Positions 12,184 to 21,868 of a DNA stretch of 64,000 nucleotides are shown one piece after another. Within the stretch, counting starts at the first letter, position 1; each line of letters starts with the position of its first letter. The notes under the pieces were generated by a model. It had not been told where the DNA came from and did no database searches. It worked only from the letters and a program-made list of their open reading frames with translations. Where the stretch lies: contig JAMPIV010019842.1 of assembly GCA_024509875.1 (NCBI GenBank), positions 1-64,000 of the forward strand. The letters run 5' to 3'. This DNA is from Oreohelix idahoensis (Eukaryota; Mollusca; Gastropoda; Stylommatophora; Oreohelicidae). The position numbers and the translations under genes are program-made.

Positions 12184-13803
12184 TTAGCGATCACTTGACC
12201 GTAACGAAAGTTCATCCTTGTTGTAGGCTGAAAAAAAATTACTACGTTCACAAGAACGAGATGACCTTTCGACACCACTAGTGTGACAATCAACAGTGTT
12301 ATTACTTTGCTTGTTAACAACCTTGCTCTTATGTGGAGCACAGCTAACCTGGTTACGATTTCTATAATTGCTGTTAAGAACATTGTTATTTGTTCCATTG
12401 ACACAGTTGTACTGTTTCACATCCCAGTTAGCATAATTACGATTAGCATTTCCTCCTGGATAAAAATATCTAGCAGATGGAAATGGCTTTTTATCAACAA
12501 ATTTATTACCAGATTGACAAACTCTCACATAATTATTTCCATTATAATTTCTAATACTCTTAGAATCACGATGTTGTGATCTGTCAAATTGTTTCTTGTT
12601 TTTAGGCAAAGAAACATTACTATATGAAGAACTCCCTTGGTACATTTTAACCTCAGGGTTATATCTCCTATCAAAAGTATTTTTATCCTTGTTTGTGGCA
12701 GTGTGTTTAAGAACTGGGTCACACTGACTTGACTGGGTATGACCGAAAGATTTAACCATATCTTTATTGTTTTTACACAAATATGTTTCCTTCCTGGAAT
12801 AAGGAGTGCTATTTTTCTTCTCACTTAATACCTTGTTTGTTTTTAACAACTTAAATTGAAATTTATTATTGTTTCTTTTATTATCTACAGGGTTATCTAA
12901 TACTGTAGATTTTCCTTTGCTAGCTTGCCGCCAGGATCCAATATCGCTAAAATGATTGGTATTGCGTTGAAAGTTATATTTCCCTCGGAAAGATTTCTGT
13001 CCACCAATCTTCACTTTAGAGTCCGCTTTATGTCTTTCACTGTCAACACTGACAGAAGACCACCTTTTTTTCTTTAAGAGAATGTCAAGTAGACCATCCA
13101 ATCTCACTCTGGCTTCTGAAATTTGAATATCTCTAAGTGAAATATCTGCACTTAATTTCTTGTTTAACCTCTCAACTCTTAAAACCTTGCAGCTTTCCTC
13201 TGCTAGCAAATTTTTAATCTTAGCGACCTTCTCTCTCTCAGCCGTTAATTCTAACAATGTCTCTGTCTCACACTGCTCTTTATTTGATCTCAAATGAGTC
13301 AACTCTTGTTGTAGAGACTGAATCTTAATATCATCATTGTTATTATACATAATCTCATCATTCTTCTTAAGTGGTACATTCAATTTCTCATACATCTCTC
13401 TCCTTTCTTGAAGTTCCTGAGTTAGATTTCTAACTTCACTATCGTTATCTTTAATCTGAGTTTGCAACTCTTTGATCTTACACAATGCTACACTCAATGC
13501 TGTTTGAGTACTAGCAAGTTCTGAGTTTGATTTGACTAAATCATCTGTAAGTTTAGAGACTTTTTCATGTAACTCACTTACTTCAGCAGTACATTCTATG
13601 AAACTTTCCCTTTGCTCTAGGGTACTCTGTTTTATGTCCAATTGCTTCTTCTCTTCTAGCATCCTTTTCTCATACCTCTCATCAGCTTCATGAATTGGCT
13701 TTTCATATATCAATCTATTTATTTCAGACTCAGTCAGCTCACGGTCTCCAAATCCTAATAGTTCACGGTATTTTTTTTCCTCAGGATCTGTATTATAGTC
13801 CAT
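12184..13803 (-). CDS. Gag-like coiled-coil protein of a non-autonomous LTR element
   Basis: This 539-aa ORF is intact and starts about 110 bases inside the 5' LTR end, the normal place for gag. Residues about 40-245 are charged heptad-like sequence (E/K/L/Q-rich), predicting a long coiled coil. Residues about 246-539 are basic and rich in N, S, R and K, as in a nucleocapsid. Segments such as RNYANWDVKQ (about 455-464) and SWRQASKG (about 290-297) have parallels in the same order in the family B Gag (RNYENWDSNQ, NWRQSNG). No CCHC knuckle, protease or capsid homology is recognised. By position and composition it is probably the structural protein of the element, with the coiled coil possibly replacing capsid as the assembly domain; that is inference. 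The downstream neighbour is non-coding sequence to the polypurine tract. A host-derived captured gene is an alternative. Confidence 0.7.
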   Translation of the reverse strand: MDYNTDPEEKKYRELLGFGDRELTESEINRLIYEKPIHEADERYEKRMLEEKKQLDIKQSTLEQRESFIECTAEVSELHEKVSKLTDDLVKSNSELASTQTALSVALCKIKELQTQIKDNDSEVRNLTQELQERREMYEKLNVPLKKNDEIMYNNNDDIKIQSLQQELTHLRSNKEQCETETLLELTAEREKVAKIKNLLAEESCKVLRVERLNKKLSADISLRDIQISEARVRLDGLLDILLKKKRWSSVSVDSERHKADSKVKIGGQKSFRGKYNFQRNTNHFSDIGSWRQASKGKSTVLDNPVDNKRNNNKFQFKLLKTNKVLSEKKNSTPYSRKETYLCKNNKDMVKSFGHTQSSQCDPVLKHTATNKDKNTFDRRYNPEVKMYQGSSSYSNVSLPKNKKQFDRSQHRDSKSIRNYNGNNYVRVCQSGNKFVDKKPFPSARYFYPGGNANRNYANWDVKQYNCVNGTNNNVLNSNYRNRNQVSCAPHKSKVVNKQSNNTVDCHTSGVERSSRSCERSNFFSAYNKDELSLRSSDR

Positions 13804-13893
13804 AGTGACTTACTTACTTAGACAACAATATATGTATTAATTAAACTTTCACCTCACCAAGCCAATTATCTTTTTAAGAAATTGCAATTATTT

Positions 13894-13911
13894 CTTAATT
13901 ACTGTACACCA
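13894..13911 (-). promoter_or_regulatory. Candidate primer-binding site of family C
   Basis: On the minus strand, five bases inside the LTR end, the sequence is TGGTGTACAGTAATTAAG. The TGG start is typical of a site pairing with a tRNA 3' CCA. I could not match it to a specific tRNA. The same sequence is present in copy 1 near 7190-7208. Confidence 0.3.
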
Positions 13912-13916
13912 ATTTC

Positions 13917-16411
13917 TGTTATAGTACCTATATATGGCATACACTACCTATGCATCAACATATTGTACAATAAATCGATATAATTATCGACAGCACAACG
14001 ACAATTATCAACAGAATAAGTGATGGATAGTATAGGCAGACTTGCTGAAATGCAGAAAAGTGGCACAATCTACACAGAACAAAATCACTTATCTTAATAT
14101 ACTTCTGTCCCTTTCGCCAACACACCAGATATCATAAAGTTCTGCAGATAAAACCGTTCCAGCGCAGAAAGGTACACAAACTAGATTTTCTTCTCTTCAG
14201 GTTCTTGCAAAAGTGTAGAATGCGCTCAACACAGCATCAGCACGTACAGCATACAGGAAACGCAGCACAGCAACATCCGTGACTTTTGACTTGAGATAAT
14301 CTGCAAACGACTCCTCAAAAACACTTCACATTTAGTTAAACTTGACTGTCTACCATTATCTGTCAAATTCCAACTGTAATGTTCTACCGTGTTGGACACA
14401 GTAAACCAATTAGGTCGAGGACTATGAAGCAATGCTAGGATACATAAGCCACGCCCACAGGGGCTTTCCTATCACGCGAACTCCGTAGGTTACATTCCGT
14501 TAAATAAACTGGCCCACCACTGTAAAGAGTACTTTTTTATGTAGGGATGTTGAAGATTACCAAACTGTAACCGTAATGAGAGTTACAAATGGGTTTATTA
14601 TTAAATTATTATTATCTGATGACTGGTCTTGGAGATTGATTAAATGGTGATGGGTGTTTCTTTAATGGTTACACTGTTCATACGCCCACACAGAGCAGAA
14701 CAGTAATTCTTATATCACGCGAATGTCAAAATATCAAATTCTTTACTACTAACATACCACTGCTACACACGAGATACTGTTAGTGAATTCAATCTGTTTG
14801 TTGACCTAAATTTCCGCCACCCAGGCTATTTATGGTCATGCGTTACTACCGTCACGCCTACTGTTCTCCTACCGTGTTAAATGTTGTAGTGAGTGTGCGT
14901 GGGTACATTCACACGCCACAGATACGCACGTACAAGTCGTGGAACTGCAGGTGATCTATAACATAGTTTATTGTCACAATACGTTCATGAAATACACAGT
15001 CAAACATAACTCACAACAAGAAAGTACTATAGTCACATCTCCACTTCTCATAATCATTAGCGCTCTACAACATCAACACTAGATCCTCTCAGCAACGGTC
15101 ATCCTCGCCGTGCTGACAATAATAAATGGCCTCAAACGATGCTTCTAACATCAGCATTATAATAAATAGACAATGGATCCTTTTCCCAGCAAACGGTTGT
15201 CCAATAAATAATGGCCTCCTTAAATATGCTTCATCAAAGACGCTCTCAACCTTGGCGCTTTAATCTAACTGTGGATCCTCTCAGCAACGGTCATCCTCGC
15301 CGTGCTGACAATAATAAATGGCCTCAAACAAAGCTTCTAACATCAGTATTATAATAAATAGACAATGGATCCTTTTCCCAGCAAACGGTTATCCTCGCCG
15401 TGCTGACAATAATAAATGGCCTCAAACGATGCTTCTAACATCAATATTATAATAAATAGACAATGGATCCTTTTTCCCAGCAAACGGTTGTCCTCACCGT
15501 GCTATCAACAACAAATTCCTCAACTATGCCCCATCAAAGACGCTCTCAACCTTGGCGCTTTAATGTAGATGTGGATCCTCTCAATAATAACGATGGCCTC
15601 TCAAATATGCCTCATCAAAGACGCTCTCAACCTTGGCGCTTTAATGTAGATGTGGATCCTCTCAATAATAACGATGGCCTCTCAAATATGCCTCATCAAA
15701 GACGCTCTCAACCTTGGCGCTTTAATGTAGATGTGGATCCTCTCAATAATAACGATGGCCTCTCAAATATCATATAGATCCGGTTAGCCAACGGACATCA
15801 TCCTCGCCGTGCTAACTACATCAATGGTGAATACTTTCGGCAATTTCTCGCAAGACTGCACTCCCTGGCAATCTGTAGTAATCTCGCCTTCACTCATCTT
15901 GACATTTATATATTCAAACATAAGTCCTGGATCCTTACCTCTTCAAAAATACTCACAAACACAATTCTCCAATAAACTCAGAAATTATAGGCCTACACAA
16001 ATAAGGGCCTTTATAACTTTTGCACTTCGCAGGCATACTCGAAACACACACTGTAGGACCGACCTCTCCCGTCGGTACCCAAAAACAGAATGCCTTTAGT
16101 TCACACACTCTAGTCCCGCCTAAAAAGACCCCACGAGACTCGGCTGTTTAAAAACACCGTTCTCGCACTACTTGCACGGGCTAGCCACAAATAGCTAAAC
16201 ACCCGTAGCTCAAAACAGTTCATAGTGCATACCTCTACACAATAGAACTGACCAGTGTTCGCCACTTGGAAACTTCTCGACCACACGAGGGAATTCCCCT
16301 AATACATTTTTAACTTAACATCAGCTTAATCAAGCAACGTAACCCGTAATCGAATCTATTTGCTTAACATTTTCAAGATCACCTCCCCTTGATAATATTT
16401 ACTCTGTATCA
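13917..16411 (-). repeat. LTR copy 3 of family C
   Basis: It begins TGTTATAG at 13917 and ends CTGTATCA at 16411, 2495 bp. It is the cleanest of the three copies. Sequence beyond 16411 is unrelated to the internal region, so this is the outer (5', in minus orientation) LTR of the array. Confidence 0.85.
15082..15776. repeat. GATCC-headed tandem repeats inside LTR copy 3
   Basis: GATCC recurs at 15082, 15176, 15274, 15368, 15466, 15574, 15655 and 15736. The first five units are 94-108 bp and share CCGTGCTGACAATAATAAAT. The last three are an exact 81-bp repeat, starting for example at 15526, 15607 and 15688. Because 81 is divisible by three, a short ORF (15463-15777, plus) runs through it with a 27-residue repeat; this is probably incidental. 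The other LTR copies have two 81-bp units instead of three. Confidence 0.85.
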
Positions 16412-18392
16412 ACCGGGTTTGCCTTCCCATTTCGATCCATGCTCGCTCAGCCATCCTGCACTGCTGCAGACTGTTTCCAGCACCACCACGTGGAGGTGGA
16501 GCACAGTCTTGACCAGCTCTGGTTCGCTGGTCCTGACGCAGGCAGTCAAGCTATGAGTCGCTGACTGCATTCACTATTGCTGCATCTTGGGGTCCCATAT
16601 ATATGATATGACATCTATGGCGTCGTTAGGCCTAGGTAAAGTTTTAGAAAAATGTTCCTTCTTTACCTTAAGTTCATGAAATACTAGTAACTAGCACACT
16701 AACATATATATTCTGGGAGAAGTATCGACCATCATAGATACTGAGAGAAAACTCCTCTCTTCCCCAGAATCAATCACAATGACGAAAAACTTCGGACTCT
16801 CATTTGTCCGACAGCCTTCAAGATCCGTCCGTCATCACGGAAGCCCCAACGACGACTCATCGTCTCATTGGGCATGCGCTAATGTTAACCTTTCAACTAT
16901 ATTCAAGTGGAGCGACTATATATTTACTTTCACTCGAAGCAAAACATGAGTATTCGCCCTTTGACTAGGGTTCTAATCTCAGACTCAAAATATTATTGCC
17001 AAATATTTCCAAACATAACAAGTATACAAACAAATAAATATCTTCATATATATATATATACTTTGTTACCAGTAATCTGTTGGTAACAACCACACTATCG
17101 GTAGACACAAGAGGAAACGAAAAAACACATGGATTTTGGATATCCTTAGACCTAAGGGTCTTTTATATTTGGACATGCGCCCTAATATAACCGACTAGGT
17201 TGAACGGGACGCGCCTCGCCAAAACGAGGCAAAAGTTTTACATAAAAAAAAATTACATGGATTTTCATGTCAGGTAGTAGTACTTTTAACGACACGTCGG
17301 TACACTATCAATAATAGATTTAGAGGTAAAATCGTTACGCTTAAAAAATATAAATAAATAAGTACATGGATTGAACAAGCAGAAACACTTGAATAAGCCT
17401 TACGACGTGACGGTCAGACAGGCAGCTAGCGGTCTTTCACGGAAATAGACCTTTTCATGGCTAATATAAATGTCCCCCCCTCCCCCCCCCGCCCCACATA
17501 ATTAAATAAAAAAGGACAGAAATAACAATACAGCAAAATGTGATTAAAATGCGCACAATATACCCCGCTTATAACCGAGATATTGTATTACACCTCTTGT
17601 CAGGTTTTGACAGGATGTCGAATCTCAGAAATAAGTGAAACAAAAAGAAAAAAAAAAAAAAACTTAACCATCCGATAATTTAAGCAGCAGAGACAAGGAA
17701 GTTAGGGGAAAGCATCCTATTTACTTTTAAAGGGAAACAATTTAATTATTAATAAAAATTATAATATATAATATATTTTCATTACGTTTTTAACTTTATG
17801 AAATTTAAGGACAAAATTCTAAAAGGCATAAACAACTTACTTATTTTCATTAGTACATTTTATATACTTACAATGTTGTTGTGTGTCTTATGTTTAGAGT
17901 TTAAAAACTTTATAAAATTTGGAGTTTGATGCGCATGTTAAAGTTGTGAAGACTTTTATGCTTTGCCACATTAAATGGGATTTCAGTGATTATTCTGACC
18001 GTTGCACTCGCAGATGTGCGCGCCGAAAAGTTTCATCGGCGCCAAATAGCGCACTTCGACAATCTTTTAAACACAGTTTCTTACTTAGTATTTTCTCTTC
18101 TACCTTGGGGGCCGAAGTGACTAAGAAGTATGGTGTCCGCCTCTAATTATAATAGGGTTCGGTTCCAAGACTAAGGAATATTTATGATGGAATTTTTTCA
18201 GAACTACTGGGTCCAAATGATGTCATTATCCCGATGATCTCCTGGGTAGTGTGATTGGATGCCTAGCCTTCTCGAATAATGACGAACAAATATAAGGTTC
18301 CGAGCGCAAATTGCACACGGAAAAAATTCCCTGAAAATTGGAAATCGTAAAGAGTAGGCCTTACGGCCCTTGCCCTAGCAGAATTTACAAAA
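16412..18392. other. No gene seen; AT-rich sequence with low-complexity tracts
   Basis: There is no plausible coding region. It contains a TA microsatellite (about 17047-17063), a C-rich tract (17474-17496) and an A-run (about 17650). The segment about 16640-17473 ends directly before the C-rich tract, which resembles the LTR/polypurine border of families B and C, but no partner LTR is present to test this. Confidence 0.5.
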
Positions 18393-18599
18393 TTAGGAAA
18401 ACCTATCCGATAAAAAAATATTTATAGAATGTATGATCCCTAAATACACGCATTTGGGATTCTCGCCTGTGCTTTGGAGTTCGTGCACTGTGCTGATATC
18501 CTCCTTGAGATCTAAGGGAGGAGATCGGAGCACTGATGGAGTTGTCCGTGTGCAGTGAATATGGTCCTTAAAACCAAACAACACAAACCTTTTCCACCT

Positions 18600-18860
18600 T
18601 AGGGTGTAGAGGTTAGCCAGAGAGAGCGCCATGGTATCGTGTAAACTGCTTCCAGTCCAGTCCTCGGTCCTTCAGGGATTGTCTAATGTTGTTCTCCCAG
18701 CAAACTATGTGTCGTCCTGGAGATCTGGATCCCTGGCTATTGTCTTTCCATATGTGTCGTGGCAGCCGTTCTTCTCCAATACTACAGACGTGACCAAACC
18801 ACAATAACTGGGACTGTTCCACTCGGCTTTGAACGACCAGTGCTATTGTACCTCGTAGAT
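18600..18860 (-). pseudogene. LINE 3' end remnant (C-terminal tail of a reverse transcriptase ORF)
   Basis: The minus-strand translation includes LLWFGHVCSIGEERLPRHIW, then GSRSPGRHIVCWENNIRQSL and KDRGLDWKQF. This is the conserved tail found after the RT domain in many non-LTR retrotransposons (a WFGH.....RLP..GRP..W...I...L..RGL.W pattern). The frame then runs on to sequence near 18600 reading like the final SLANLYTL. A similar but diverged tail lies at 32550-32790 on the opposite strand. No RT domain remains nearby, consistent with a 5'-truncated insertion. Confidence 0.65.
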
Positions 18861-19285
18861 AAGCACAGACAAAAACAGTGACAAAGGAAGAGAAACAGCG
18901 TTTACAGAAAAACACATTCGTAATGAAGTTTTTGTTTTTGGATGTACGACAAAATTATTTTGTAACTTTCGTAATTTACTGGTGGTCCTCCAAACATCAA
19001 GAGATGTTTAACCCGTCAGCTACTAAATTCATTGCATCTAAGATAAGTCTTGTTCTGACTTGGATAAGTTGATTCTCGACTTATATGATTTAGAAAGTAG
19101 CCCATATTCATTACGGTGACAGGGCTGCTTACAAGCAGATTATTTGTTTCTCTGGAACTTCAGGAATGGTCTACCTAGCTCTACAAACTCCAAGCCACAA
19201 AGCCAAAGTTAATTTATAAATAGACGTAAAAATTAATAGCATAGACTAACGTACAGGAATGATGAGATTTTAAGTCCTGTAGAGC

Positions 19286-19369
19286 AGGGGCTCCCAGCCT
19301 ATGGTGTGCCTACCACATGGGGATACGAGAAGCATCTCACATGGTTACACATAATATTCAGTAAATATA
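19286..19369 (+). mobile_element. Possible hAT-type terminal sequence
   Basis: CAGGGGCTCCCAGCCTATGG resembles the CAGGGGTTCCCAA-type end of hAT DNA transposons. It is cut off at 19369 by the Tc1 element. No matching opposite end was found to the right of 20892, so this is weak. Confidence 0.25.
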
Positions 19370-19400
19370 CTGTTCAAAAAAAAAAGAAACGCATAGCTAT
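19370..19400 (+). repeat. Left terminal inverted repeat of the Tc1 element
   Basis: CTGTTCAAA, an A run, then GAAACGCATAGCTAT pairs with the reverse complement of the right end (GTAGCTATGCGTTTC...TTTGAACAG). It differs by one base in ATAGCTA/GTAGCTA and by the length of the A run. Confidence 0.9.
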
Positions 19401-19646
19401 CCGAGGGCGCGTTTTTATGAGTTTGTAAGTAAAATTTGGTGCTAGGGTGTATAAAAACCAGCCTCAAATGTTCTTTACAGTGTCAAATGCACGTGTTGAC
19501 CTGAATTGCGTTCGTTTTTGTAATCGTTACAACGCAGTGGTCAATAGTGTTTATGACGCAATTTTTCACCACAGCTCATGTTGCGCACACGTGAAAGCAA
19601 CAAAATTTGGGGTGAACACTATTCACTGACTACGCAACTGAAACCC

Positions 19647-19653
19647 TATAAAA
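19647..19653 (+). promoter_or_regulatory. Candidate TATA box of the Tc1 transposase gene
   Basis: TATAAAA lies 49 bases before the transposase ATG at 19702, inside the element. The spacing and sequence fit a core promoter, but there is no direct evidence of use. Confidence 0.4.
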
Positions 19654-19701
19654 GGATAATGCTACACCAAAAAAATTAAGTTTATTTTCAAGCAGACATT
19701 T

Positions 19702-20702
19702 ATGGCGTCTCTATCAATAAATTTAAGGAACATTGCTGTTGGCCGACTGCATGCAGGCGAAAGTCAAAGTCAGGTTGCAAGGCATCTAAACGTGCATCAG
19801 AGCATTATCAGTCGATTTTGGCACCGGTTTCAAGCCACTGGCTCAGATGAAGACCGGCATCGCAGTGGACGACCCAGAGTGACAACAGCAGCGGAGGATC
19901 GCTTTATTCAGCTTCGTCACCTTAGATACAGGTTTACAACAGCTTCCTCAACAGCCCAATCATTGCCTGCAGGACGTCATGTGTCTGATCAAACTGTCCG
20001 GAATAGACTGCATGACGCTGGACTTTGGGCACAACGACCTCACCGAGGACCTGCCCTTACGCGCCGCAATCGCCAAAATCTACTTCTTTGCGCCAACCAG
20101 CATCGTCCCTGGGCAGCTGAAAATCAATGGAGACGTGTCTGGTTTAGTGACTAATCTTTCTTTTTGTTGCAGGGTCATGATAGACGGCGTAGAGACTACC
20201 GTAGGCGAAATGAACGTTTTGCCCAAAATTGCATTGATGAAGCTCCGCCGCACGGTGGTGGAGGTGCAGTGGTGTGGGGAATGATCAGTTACAACGGAAG
20301 GAGTCAATTGGTGCACATTGAAGGAGGCTTGAATGAGCAACGATACGTCAATGAAATTCTTCAACCCCATGTCCTTCCAATTTTGGCTGCCCAAAGGTCT
20401 GTGTTTCAATAGGACAACGCCAGACCCAATTGTGCACGGTTGACCACGCAGTTCCTGAATGCCAACAACATTCTCACCCTTCCCTGTCTCCAGACATGAG
20501 ACTGATTGAGCACCTGTGGGATTAGCTGCATAGACGTGTTTGTCGCCGAGACGTTGCTCCAGCCAATCTTCGTGATCTGTTCCAGGCACTCCAGGAAGAG
20601 TGGGCAGCCATCCCACAGGCCTACATTAGACGTCTGATCGCATCCATGCCCAGGATATGCCAGTCACTGATCGATGCAAGAGGAGGCCACACACCATACT
20701 AA
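19702..20702 (+). pseudogene. Tc1-like transposase (DDE), nonsense-disrupted
   Basis: Translation from ATG 19702 gives the N-terminal paired-type helix-turn-helix domain (VARHLNVHQSIISRFWHRF), the GRPR linker (SGRPRVT) and the catalytic core. The first catalytic Asp is in WFSD, but the next codon is a stop at 20152-20154, where family members usually have Glu. The frame then continues with AVVWGMISYNGRSQLVHI and YVNEILQPHVLP. A TAG sits in the FQ-DNARP motif just before the second catalytic Asp (about 20410). A small frame change follows before LIEHLWD, which contains the catalytic Glu, and another stop follows it. It ends GGHTPY-stop. The full length would be about 330 aa, normal for the family. 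Confidence 0.9.
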
Positions 20703-20866
20703 CGGGAAAGCCCGTACGCCAAAAGACTCTCGTGACCCAGATGCAAAACAACTGTCAATTGATTGGTTGAAACCTAAGGTATTCTTGTGTGCAGTTTGAA
20801 CAATTAACTCATTAAATTTAAAAAGTTATTGAATATCAAAATTATGGCTATGTGTGTGCCTTCAGT

Positions 20867-20892
20867 AGCTATGCGTTTCTTTATTTGAACAG
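20867..20892 (-). repeat. Right terminal inverted repeat of the Tc1 element
   Basis: GTAGCTATGCGTTTCTTTAT followed by TTGAACAG is the inverted partner of 19370-19400 and is followed by the TA target duplicate at 20893-20894. Confidence 0.9.
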
Positions 20893-20986
20893 TAACTATA
20901 GGATGGGCCGAACGTCTGAAAATATAGGCAATTTGCCTTATCTAAATTTATTCGCCTTTCTAACTTATTTAATAATTATTGTCTGT

Positions 20987-21250
20987 GCCAATATGGATTC
21001 AACATTTGCAGCAGATTAACGCACACATATTGTTCTCATGTACACAAGACAGGGATCCTCACAAAGACAAGTAGCAGCCGAATTCTCTATGAATCCAGAC
21101 TTTTGGAACACACTGTAAATAATTCAACTAAAATATTCCAAAAGTATTAGTGTTAGTGAGAAACAAAGTTGTGGATTGAATAGAGAACGACGAGTTCTTA
21201 TTCTAATCCGAAGCAACGAAAACAAACTGGAGTCTAAAAATGAAAAGTGA
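20987..21250 (+). pseudogene. Transposase-type helix-turn-helix fragment
   Basis: In the plus frame from about 21010, after a stop, the translation THIVLMYTRQGSSQRQVAAE followed by FSMNPDFW resembles the N-terminal HTH of mariner/Tc-related transposases (consensus RxxIVxMFxxxGxSQRxVAxEF). A second frame near 21150 reads SVSEKQSCGLNRERRVLILI, like the linker that follows this HTH. It is heavily decayed and no catalytic domain is present. The rest of 20893-21868 shows nothing assignable. Confidence 0.4.
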
Positions 21251-21868
21251 AGACTCTTTCAGAAACTGTACCAAAAATAAAACTGTTGGTTGACAAGACA
21301 AAGAACCAAGGGGTATAACTAATTCGTTTAAATGTATTCTGACAATTTTTTTTTTTAATTATTATACTAAACAACTTTGTTATGTACCAAATAATGTTTT
21401 TTATGACACTTAATTCACCTGTTTGTGACGTTAGTCCTACTTATTCGTTCCATTTGTTTCTGCCCACCATCACATAGTTAAATAAATTATTCACTAAATG
21501 ACCTAGAATACAGTCAAAATTATTGTATCATGGACGCCCAACAGATAGATATTCCCACACTACTAATTTTCTTAATGAAAATGTGTACCTAGGAAAGATA
21601 GTGGGCTGAACTTTTCAAACATACAGAACAAAATCATCACAGGCAGTAATTAAAATGTACGAGTTTTCATTCCACGCATCAGTTTAGCGCCAATAAAAAA
21701 TGGGAAAAAATTATTTTAAACACAGGCTTTTAATGCACTAAAAAGTCACAAATAATTTTTCAAGGAGTGTATAGCTTACAGTCAAAAAATGTAACATCAA
21801 ATTGACAAAAAGCCTGGTGCGCTGATTCTACATAAAATTAACTTCTACTTTATACTTCATTAGACACT

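Larger units (their letters stand above)
9724..13916 (-). other. Internal region, copy 2, of family C
   Basis: This 4.19-kb region lies between two LTRs. The right 1.7 kb holds the intact Gag-like gene at the 5' end of the element. The left 2.4 kb (9724-12183), where PR, RT, RNase H and IN would be expected, is AT-rich and has no recognisable pol motif on either strand. The short ORFs there are F/S/L-rich and look like chance reading of A/T-rich DNA. Confidence 0.75.
1..16411 (-). mobile_element. Tandem array of an LTR retrotransposon (family C): LTR-internal-LTR-internal-LTR
   Basis: The same block recurs three times: it opens with TATATATGGCATACACTA-like sequence at about 7, 7230 and 13930, and closes with TTTACTCTGTATCA at 2702, 9723 and 16411. 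After the first two closings the sequence continues into a similar internal region; after the third it enters unrelated DNA. This is the pattern of three LTRs and two internal regions. Orientation is minus: the G-rich polypurine tract lies at the left end of each internal region and the only gene starts near its right end. LTR ends read TGTTATAG...CTGTATCA on the plus strand. No protease, RT or integrase was seen, so the family appears non-autonomous. The left end of the array is outside the window, so a target-site duplication cannot be tested. Confidence 0.8.
19370..20892 (+). mobile_element. Tc1-like DNA transposon (inactive copy)
   Basis: The 1523-bp element is flanked by TA dinucleotides (19368-19369 and 20893-20894), the target duplication of Tc1/mariner elements. 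It has matching terminal inverted repeats and one transposase gene in the plus direction. The gene has at least three in-frame stops and a local frame disturbance, so it cannot make its own transposase. It is inserted in decayed sequence. Confidence 0.9.

Noticed and set aside
15463..15777. 104-aa ORF with a 27-residue repeat in LTR copy 3
   Set aside because: It is produced by the 81-bp tandem unit. The other LTR copies do not keep the same frame, so it is probably not a protein.
16640..17496. Possible solo LTR ending at a C-rich tract
   Set aside because: It resembles the LTR/polypurine border of families B and C, but no paired LTR, defined ends or target duplication could be found.
20080..20616. 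178-aa minus-strand ORF over the Tc1 element
   Set aside because: It is antisense to the transposase coding sequence and has no motif of its own.
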